Shown here in pieces: positions 8,346-14,582 of a stretch of 64,000 nucleotides of DNA. The position numbers and the translations under genes are program-made. Numbering within the stretch: position 1 is the stretch's first letter; the number at the start of each line of letters is the position of its first letter. The notes under the pieces were generated by a model. It made no database searches. It was not told the DNA's origin and saw nothing but the letters and a program-made list of their open reading frames with translations. The stretch is from positions 682,001-746,000 of the forward strand of contig NZ_JBFDTP010000002.1 of NCBI RefSeq assembly GCF_040719375.1. Direction: 5' to 3'. The DNA is from Clostridium sp. AN503. Lineage in GTDB: Bacteria > Bacillota > Clostridia > Lachnospirales > Lachnospiraceae.

Positions 8346-8840
8346 ATGCAGAGTGAAAACGAAATAAATCGGGTTGTCAGAGATTATGCGGATATGGTGA
8401 GACGTATCTGCTTTTACCGCCTGAAAAATCATGCCGACACAGAGGATGTTTTCCAGAATGTGTTCCTCAAATACCTGCTGTATGAGGGTCGGTTTGAGAG
8501 CGCGGAGCATGAGAAGGCGTGGTTTGTCCGGGTGTCCATCAATGCCTGTAAGGATTATCTGAAAATGATGTTTCGTCACAAAACGGTCCCGCTGGAGGTC
8601 CTGACGGAGGAGTCCTCGGGAATGGATGCGGAGCAGTACGGTGTGCTGGAGGCGCTTTTGGAGCTTCCGGTAAAATATAAGGACGTTTTATATCTTTACT
8701 ATTTTGAAGGCTATTCCGCCCTGGAGATCGGCGGGAGCTTAAAGAAGAAAGAAAACACAGTCTACTCCCTTTTGTCCCGCGGACGGGGGATGCTGAAAGA
8801 ACGATTAGGAGGTGAGGAACTTGGCGAACCGGGTGTATGA
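8346..8840 (+). CDS. ECF-type RNA polymerase sigma-70 factor
   Basis: 164 residues, the usual length for an ECF sigma factor. Region 2 is seen as YADMVRRICFYRLKNHADTEDVFQNVFLKYL and region 4 as LPVKYKDVLYLYYFEGYSALEIGGSL (quoted in two pieces of the same helices), ending in VYSLLSRGRGMLKERL. Start ATG 8346 behind GGAGG. The last 20 bases overlap the next gene, an RsgI-like membrane protein that is the likely anti-sigma factor. It would be held at the membrane until a signal outside the cell releases it. No member of its regulon other than its own operon and perhaps the upstream secreted protein can be proposed. Confidence 0.9.
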   Translation: MQSENEINRVVRDYADMVRRICFYRLKNHADTEDVFQNVFLKYLLYEGRFESAEHEKAWFVRVSINACKDYLKMMFRHKTVPLEVLTEESSGMDAEQYGVLEALLELPVKYKDVLYLYYFEGYSALEIGGSLKKKENTVYSLLSRGRGMLKERLGGEELGEPGV

Positions 8841-9705
8841 TGCGCTTGCATCTGTAAAGGCCAGCGAAGAGCTGAAGTCTTCTACTCTCCAGTATCTGAA
8901 AGAGGAGCGGGAGCGCCGCAATAGACGTCCTGGCGTGTTTTTTGGGTTGACGGTTTCCATGAAGAGCCTTTCGGCGGCAGTCTGCCTGGCGCTTCTTGTG
9001 ACAGCCGGGACCGTCGGTTACTCGGTGGTCCGCACACCGGTCTCCTATATCAGTATCGATGTAAATCCTTCCATCGAGCTGGCGCTCAACCGGCTGGACC
9101 GGGTGGTGTCGGCGGCGGCTTACAATGAGGACGGTGAGATTGTCTTAGACGGGATATCCGTGAAGGGGAAACCTTATGTGGAGGCCATTGACACGATCGT
9201 GGAGAGTGACGCCATGTCCGGATATCTGACACAGGATGCGGTGCTGACCTTTACGGTTGCATCCCAGGTGGACAAAAAGGAGCAGAGTCTGCAGGCCGGC
9301 GTAGAACAGAGCCATGGCTGCAAGGGCCACGGCGGGCAGAGCGTGAATGTGGATGCCAGCCTGGTTACGGAAGCCCATGGACATGGAGTGTCGTTTGGAA
9401 AATATGCGGCTTATCTGGAGCTGGCACAGTATGATGGAAATGTCACGGTGGAGGACTGCCGGAGCATGTCAATGTCGGAGATCAACCATCAGATCGACGC
9501 TCACGAGCATGGCTGTGCGGCGAGGGAAGATGAGGTAAACGGCAGCGGGCCGGCCAATATGGACGATACCGGAGCGGATGCCGGGACTGGTCCGGAGGAA
9601 ACTGCAAAGGGCCGTGGCTGCGCAGTGCATGGGGGCAGGAGCGATGAACCTGAAAATGACAGGGGCGGCACGAGCGGGAACCATCATGGCAGAGGCTGGC
9701 ACTGA
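8821..9705 (+). CDS. RsgI-like anti-sigma factor with His-rich extracellular tail
   Basis: About 294 residues. A short cytoplasmic N-terminus (about 40 residues, with KASEELKSSTLQYLKEE) should bind the sigma factor. One membrane helix follows near 44-66, then the RsgI-type extracellular domain with its hallmark SYISIDVNPSIELALNRLDR. From about residue 160 the tail is full of His, Gly and Cys (HGCKGHGG, EAHGHGV, AHEHGCA, GRGCAVHGG, NHHGRGWH). TTG 8821 is preferred as start because AGGAGGT at 8807-8813 spaces it by 7 bases; GTG 8812 would sit inside that site. The tail suggests that a divalent metal is the signal, an inference from composition. Confidence 0.8.
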   Translation: MANRVYDALASVKASEELKSSTLQYLKEERERRNRRPGVFFGLTVSMKSLSAAVCLALLVTAGTVGYSVVRTPVSYISIDVNPSIELALNRLDRVVSAAAYNEDGEIVLDGISVKGKPYVEAIDTIVESDAMSGYLTQDAVLTFTVASQVDKKEQSLQAGVEQSHGCKGHGGQSVNVDASLVTEAHGHGVSFGKYAAYLELAQYDGNVTVEDCRSMSMSEINHQIDAHEHGCAAREDEVNGSGPANMDDTGADAGTGPEETAKGRGCAVHGGRSDEPENDRGGTSGNHHGRGWH

Positions 9706-9735
9706 TCATAAAATAAACGGAGTGATAACCGGAAA

Positions 9736-9787
9736 GAAAGCGGAGAGATGTTGATGCAGACATCTTTTCCGCTTTCTGTGTTTTTGT
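9736..9787 (+). terminator. Terminator after the sigma / anti-sigma pair
   Basis: GAAAGCGGA at 9736-9744 pairs with TCCGCTTTC at 9768-9776, with an inner AGATGT / ACATCT stem, then a T-rich run. Confidence 0.75.
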
Positions 9788-9831
9788 CTAATTTGTATAA
9801 AAAAGAAAAGGAAAATTGGATAGAATGGCAA

Positions 9832-9953
9832 TTTACATAGTGAGTAAAAAACGTTATTATTAAACCATAAGATATGAGAACGATCCCATAAAAGAAAATA
9901 TATATTATATAAATACTATGTAGTATATTGAGTATTTAAATGATATCGTTCTC
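9832..9953 (+). promoter_or_regulatory. Sucrose operon promoter with two opposed operator-like sites
   Basis: TTTACA (9832-9837) and TATTAT (9855-9860), 17 bases apart, form the promoter. Downstream, GAGAACGATCCCAT (9876-9889) and ATGATATCGTTCTC (9940-9953) are inverted copies of one 14-base site with two mismatches, centred 64 bases apart. Between them lies a second palindrome, ATACTA-TG-TAGTAT (9913-9926). The arrangement fits looping repression by a LacI-family protein; binding is inferred. Confidence 0.65.
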
Positions 9954-10000
9954 GCATGAATGCAAACTTATTATAACGAACAATTGAAGGGAGAAGAAGC

Positions 10001-11896
10001 ATGGATTACAAAAAAGCAGCCAGCGAAGTCTACCGTTACATTGGCGGCGGGGACAATCTGATCTCCGCGGCACACTGCGCTACACGTCTGCGGCTGGTCA
10101 TTGCAGACAATGACAGGTGTGACCGGGATGCGGTGGAGAATATTGAGGGTGTCAGCGGCGTGTTCTTCGCATCGGGGCAGCTCCAGATCATTTTTGGCAC
10201 CGGGACGGTAAACAAGGTTTATGACGAGTTTATCAAGCTTGCAGGGATCTCGGAAGCTTCCAGGGATGAGGTAAAGCAGGCGGCGGCAGCCAAACAGAAT
10301 GTATTCAAACGGGCGATCAAGACTCTGGGAGATGTGTTTGTGCCGATCATCCCGGCGATCGTAGCCAGCGGTCTTCTGATGGGGCTTTTGGAGGGGCTTG
10401 CCAATGTATTCCCGGCCATGACCCAGTCCGGGACTTACACTATCATCCATCTGTTTTCCAACGCGGCGTTCGTTTTCCTTCCGATCCTGATCGCGGTCAG
10501 CGCCGCGAAGGTATTTGGCGGCAATATTTTCCTGGGCGCAGTGATCGGTATGATCATGATCCACACCGATCTTGTCAATGCCTGGAGCGTAGCTTCTTTA
10601 GAGTCGATTCCGTCTGCGTCCGTATGGTTTGGATTGTATGATGTGAATCTGGTGGGCTACCAGGGACATGTGATCCCGGTGGTGATCGCTGTCTGGCTGA
10701 TGTCTTCTCTTGAGAAGAAGCTGCACAAGATCGTCCCGGAGATCATCGATCTGTTCGTCACCCCGCTGGTGACGGTGCTGGTGACCGGTTATCTGACCCT
10801 GACGGTCATCGGTCCTGTATTTTCCTTCCTGGAGAACATGGTATTTGACGGCGCCCTGTATCTGGTGAGCCTGCCCTTCGGTATCGGAGCAGCGGTGGCT
10901 GGCGCGGTCTATGCGCCCACAGTAGTAGCCGGAGTGCATCACATGTACAATGCGCTGGAGGCCGGTCTTTTAAGCGCTGGAGGCCTGAATGTGTGGATGC
11001 CGATCGCGACGGCTGCCAATGTGGGGCAGGGTGCGGCGGCGCTGGCGGTGGCGCTCAGGACAAAGAACCAGAAGACCCGCTCCATGGCTCTTCCGGCTTC
11101 CCTGTCGGCCTTCCTGGGGATCACGGAACCGGCTATCTTTGGTGTAAATATCCGGTTTATGAGCGCGTTTGCTGCCGGCTGTATCGGCGGTTTTGCCGGC
11201 GGCCTGGTGGCGGGGATCATGAAGGTAGGAGCAACTGCTTACGGTATTACGGGCGTATTTGGATTCCTGATCACGACACAGAACAGCTTTGCTTATCTGA
11301 TGGTGATCGTGGTATCTGTGGTTGTGGCCTTCAGCCTGTCATGGATCTTCTATAAGGGGGATGGCGACAAAAGGAAGGGCAGCAGTAAAGAGAGCAGTTC
11401 TAAGAGGATGGAAGTGGAGGCTGACACTGTGGAGGCGGCTTCCAGGGCAGAGATTTACTGTCCGCTGGAGGGTGAGATCATTCCGGCAGCCCAGGTTAAG
11501 GATGAGACCTTTGCCCAGGAGATCATAGGAAAGACTGTGGCGGTCGTACCGGAGCGCGGCAGGATCACAGCGCCTTTTGACGGAGAAGTGAGCATGGTGT
11601 TTGAGACCGGGCATGCTGTCGGCTTAAAGGGACCGGCAGATACAGAGCTTCTGATCCATGTAGGCATCAACACGGTGGACTTAAAAGGCAAGTATTTTAA
11701 GATCCATACAGAGACCGGGAAGAAGGTAAAGAAGGGTGATCTGCTGCTGGAGTTTGATATCGACGGAATCCGGGACAGCGGCTATGACGCGACTACCATG
11801 GTGATCCTGGCCAATACCCCGGCGTACAGCCAGGTGTGGTGCGCATCAGAAGGACATGGGGACAGCGCGGTGAACGTGATGACTGTGGTGAAATAA
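10001..11896 (+). CDS. scrA: PTS sucrose-type EIIBCA permease
   Basis: 631 residues with three fused parts. The EIIB domain (1-85) has the phospho-cysteine Cys26 in ISAAHCATRLRLVI. The EIIC membrane domain (about 105-445) follows. A C-terminal EIIA of the glucose/Crr type (about 485-631) has the phospho-histidine His553 in LLIHVGINTVDLKGK. The protein takes up sucrose across the membrane and phosphorylates it at glucose C6, drawing phosphate from PEP via EI and HPr. Specificity for sucrose is inferred from the downstream GH32 hydrolase and fructokinase, and from the glucose-family EIIBC; trehalose-type relatives exist. The fused EIIA means no separate EIIA is needed. It is the first gene of a three-gene operon behind paired operators. 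Confidence 0.92.
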   Translation: MDYKKAASEVYRYIGGGDNLISAAHCATRLRLVIADNDRCDRDAVENIEGVSGVFFASGQLQIIFGTGTVNKVYDEFIKLAGISEASRDEVKQAAAAKQNVFKRAIKTLGDVFVPIIPAIVASGLLMGLLEGLANVFPAMTQSGTYTIIHLFSNAAFVFLPILIAVSAAKVFGGNIFLGAVIGMIMIHTDLVNAWSVASLESIPSASVWFGLYDVNLVGYQGHVIPVVIAVWLMSSLEKKLHKIVPEIIDLFVTPLVTVLVTGYLTLTVIGPVFSFLENMVFDGALYLVSLPFGIGAAVAGAVYAPTVVAGVHHMYNALEAGLLSAGGLNVWMPIATAANVGQGAAALAVALRTKNQKTRSMALPASLSAFLGITEPAIFGVNIRFMSAFAAGCIGGFAGGLVAGIMKVGATAYGITGVFGFLITTQNSFAYLMVIVVSVVVAFSLSWIFYKGDGDKRKGSSKESSSKRMEVEADTVEAASRAEIYCPLEGEIIPAAQVKDETFAQEIIGKTVAVVPERGRITAPFDGEVSMVFETGHAVGLKGPADTELLIHVGINTVDLKGKYFKIHTETGKKVKKGDLLLEFDIDGIRDSGYDATTMVILANTPAYSQVWCASEGHGDSAVNVMTVVK

Positions 11897-11936
11897 ACTG
11901 TTAAAAAACAATCTGGAAACAATCAGGGAGACTGCT

Positions 11937-13457
11937 ATGAAAAAAGACTGTTACCGTATGGGATTTCATCTGATGCCTCCGAAGGGCTGGCTCAACGACC
12001 CGAATGGGCTGTGCCAGTTTGGGGGAGAGTACCACGTGTTCTTTCAATATGATCCGGACTGGCCCCAGGATGGGCAGAAGTGCTGGGGGCATTATGCCAG
12101 CGCGGATCTGGTGAACTGGAGGTTTGCCGGGACCGCACTTCGGCCGGACCGGGATTTTGACCGGAGCGGCGCATACTCCGGCTCGGCTGTGGTCATAAAC
12201 AAACCGTCTGCACAGATTCCGGGCGGGCAGCAGAAGCTGCGGCTCTATTATACGGGCAATGTAAAGCTGGAGGGTGACTACGATTATATTGATTCCGGCA
12301 GAGAGGCCAATGTGGTCTGCACGGAAAGCACGGACGGGATCCATTTTTCCGAAAAGCAGCTTTTGATGACGGATGCAGACTATCCGTCAGACTATACCTG
12401 CCACGTACGGGACCCAAAAGTATTTGTGGAGCATGGTATGTATTACATGGTCCTGGGCGGAAGGAAGCGCGGTACGGCGGCAGAAGCCGCTGCCGGCAGC
12501 CAGCCGCTGACACGAAAGGATTTCGGCGCAGTCCTGCTGTATCAATCCGGAGACGGGATACACTGGGAGCTTAAGCGGGAGCTGACGACACCGGAGCCAT
12601 TCGGTTATATGTGGGAGTGTCCGGATCTGTTTTCCATAGGGGATCTGACCTGCCTTTCCTTCTGCCCTCAGGGGCTTTTGGCGGAGCCATACCGTTTTCA
12701 GAATACGGACCAGTCCGGTTATGTGTGGCTGGACGGGGAGACAGTGGACGCAAAAGACTTTACGGAATGGGATATGGGGTTTGAATTCTATGCCCCGCAG
12801 ACTTTTGAAGATGAAAACGGAAGGCGGCTTCTGATCGGTTGGACCGGACTCCCCGATACGCCATATGACAATCCGACTGTGGAGAATGACTGGCTGCATT
12901 GCCTGACGATCCCGAGAGAGCTGACGGTGGAGGCGGGGAAGATCCTTCAGAATCCGGCCTCAGAGCTTCAGGTGCTGAAAGAGGATGGACAGAGCTTTTC
13001 CGGGGACGCCGTATCTGTGGAGACAAAAGATTTTTCTTTTTGGCTGCAGATCGAGCAGATGGAGACGGAGCGCTTTCAGATATCGATGGAAGACCATTTA
13101 TTTTTGAAATATGAAAATAAAGTGTTTACATGGGAGTTCCCGGATGGTAAAACAGAAGCAGAGGACTGGGGCCGGGGACGGCGCGTCCGGAGAATGGAGC
13201 TGGAGAAGCTGACGGATATCCGGGTATTGTGCGACCATTCTGTGTTGGAGCTGTTTGTCAATGGGGGTGAACGTGTGATGTGCGGCCGATTCTATCCGGA
13301 GGTATCCGGGGAATTGGCCGGAGGGGAGCCTGAAGGCATCAGCAGTGTCCGGATCCAGGGCTGCGGCGCCCGGGCAGTCACACATTTCTGGCATATGAAA
13401 GCGATGGAGGTAAGGGATGATGAAACGGTTATTGGCGATTGGAGAGGCACTGATTGA
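11937..13457 (+). CDS. scrB: Sucrose-6-phosphate hydrolase, GH32
   Basis: 506 residues, glycoside hydrolase family 32. The nucleophile Asp21 is in WLNDPNG, the transition-state Asp is in CHVRDPKVF and the acid/base Glu is in WECPDLF: all three catalytic motifs are present and correctly ordered. A C-terminal beta-sandwich (about 340-490) ends with LCDHSVLELFVNGG, the usual signature. It cleaves sucrose 6-phosphate made by the PTS into glucose 6-phosphate and fructose, in the cytoplasm; there is no signal peptide, which argues against an extracellular levanase. It follows scrA by 40 bases and its last 41 bases overlap the fructokinase gene. Confidence 0.94.
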   Translation: MKKDCYRMGFHLMPPKGWLNDPNGLCQFGGEYHVFFQYDPDWPQDGQKCWGHYASADLVNWRFAGTALRPDRDFDRSGAYSGSAVVINKPSAQIPGGQQKLRLYYTGNVKLEGDYDYIDSGREANVVCTESTDGIHFSEKQLLMTDADYPSDYTCHVRDPKVFVEHGMYYMVLGGRKRGTAAEAAAGSQPLTRKDFGAVLLYQSGDGIHWELKRELTTPEPFGYMWECPDLFSIGDLTCLSFCPQGLLAEPYRFQNTDQSGYVWLDGETVDAKDFTEWDMGFEFYAPQTFEDENGRRLLIGWTGLPDTPYDNPTVENDWLHCLTIPRELTVEAGKILQNPASELQVLKEDGQSFSGDAVSVETKDFSFWLQIEQMETERFQISMEDHLFLKYENKVFTWEFPDGKTEAEDWGRGRRVRRMELEKLTDIRVLCDHSVLELFVNGGERVMCGRFYPEVSGELAGGEPEGISSVRIQGCGARAVTHFWHMKAMEVRDDETVIGDWRGTD

Positions 13458-14382
13458 TTTTATACCGGAGGAGACAGGGAAAGCGTTAAAGGATGTGTGC
13501 GGCTTTCGCCCCGCGGTGGGAGGAGCGCCGGCCAATGTCTGCGGCGCTTATGTGAAGCTGGGCGGGGAAGCGGCTCTGGTGACGCAGCTGGGCGATGACC
13601 CGTTTGGCGATAAGATTGTGGAGGAGTTTGTTTCCTGCGGGATTGGGTGCGGCTATATCCGAAGGACAAAGGAGGCCAACACATCTCTGGCGTTTGTTGC
13701 ATTAAAAGAGGATGGGAACCGGGAGTTTTCCTTCTACCGGAAGCCGGGGGCTGATATGCTGCTCAAGCCGGAGCAGGTGGATGCGGCGTGGTTTGACAAT
13801 GCCTATGGACTGCATTTTTGTTCCGTGTCCCTGGGGAATTATCCCATGAAGGAGGCTCACAACAAAGCCATCCAGTGCGCGCTGGACAAAGGGCTTTTAG
13901 TCAGCTTTGACCCGAATCTGCGCCCGCAGCTGTGGGACGATCTGGACGGGCTGAAACAGGCTGTGCGGGCCTTTGCGCCCCTCTCCCATATCCTGAAGAT
14001 CTCCGATGAAGAGCTGGAATTCATCACTGGGCTGAGTGATATAAAGCAGGCGCTGCCGAAGCTGTTGATCGGCAACACCCGTCTTGTGATCTACACGAAG
14101 GGAGCGGGCGGCGCGGAATGCTATACCGCTTCCGCCAGGGCGGTATCGGAGGGACGGAAGGTACAGGCGGTGGACACTACCGGAGCCGGGGACGGCTTTA
14201 TCGGAGCGTTTCTTCACTGTCTGGCAGCAGACGGCGTGGGGGCGGGAGACTTAGGCCTTTTGACGCCGGATCAGATGACAAAGTATCTGGAGTTTGCAAA
14301 CCGGTTCTGTGCAAAGAGCGTGATGAAGCATGGGGCGATCGCCTCTTATCCGACTATGGAGGAGATGAGCGAAGAGACTTAA
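13417..14382 (+). CDS. scrK: Fructokinase, PfkB/ribokinase family
   Basis: 321 residues. N-terminal LAIGEALIDFIPE and the glycine pair in AVGGAPANV are the PfkB substrate signature; near the C-terminus DTTGAGDGFIGAF holds the catalytic Asp and the anion hole. It phosphorylates the fructose released by ScrB to fructose 6-phosphate, completing the sucrose route into glycolysis. Start ATG 13417 is preceded by GGAGG and lies inside the end of scrB, showing translational coupling. No terminator is visible after its stop; the next 140 bases hold nothing I recognise before a large inverted repeat. Confidence 0.93.
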   Translation: MMKRLLAIGEALIDFIPEETGKALKDVCGFRPAVGGAPANVCGAYVKLGGEAALVTQLGDDPFGDKIVEEFVSCGIGCGYIRRTKEANTSLAFVALKEDGNREFSFYRKPGADMLLKPEQVDAAWFDNAYGLHFCSVSLGNYPMKEAHNKAIQCALDKGLLVSFDPNLRPQLWDDLDGLKQAVRAFAPLSHILKISDEELEFITGLSDIKQALPKLLIGNTRLVIYTKGAGGAECYTASARAVSEGRKVQAVDTTGAGDGFIGAFLHCLAADGVGAGDLGLLTPDQMTKYLEFANRFCAKSVMKHGAIASYPTMEEMSEET

Positions 14383-14523
14383 CCGCTCTGGAAACCTGTG
14401 CAGATCTGAGGAATAACACGAGGCTGGTTTTAGTGGCCCGAATCAAGCAGATACACGGACCGGCGGAAGATCCCATGCAGATGAATAGCCGGATATAGAT
14501 CATACGAATAAAGATTTGTCGAC

Positions 14524-14581
14524 GAAGTACCCCTTTCTGTGATATGATAATGACTGTATCATGAACAGAAAGGGGTACTTC
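14524..14581 (+). promoter_or_regulatory. 17-bp perfect inverted repeat covering the Shine-Dalgarno of the GTPase gene
   Basis: GAAGTACCCCTTTCTGT (14524-14540) is the exact reverse complement of ACAGAAAGGGGTACTTC (14565-14581). Inside, ATGATA (14544-14549) pairs with TATCAT (14557-14562). The right arm contains AAAGGGG (14569-14575), the only good ribosome binding site for ATG 14583, 7 bases away. If transcribed, the folded RNA would hide the site. A -10-like TATGAT at 14543-14548 in the loop allows the alternative that this is a DNA operator around a promoter. Confidence 0.7.
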
Positions 14582-14582
14582 T

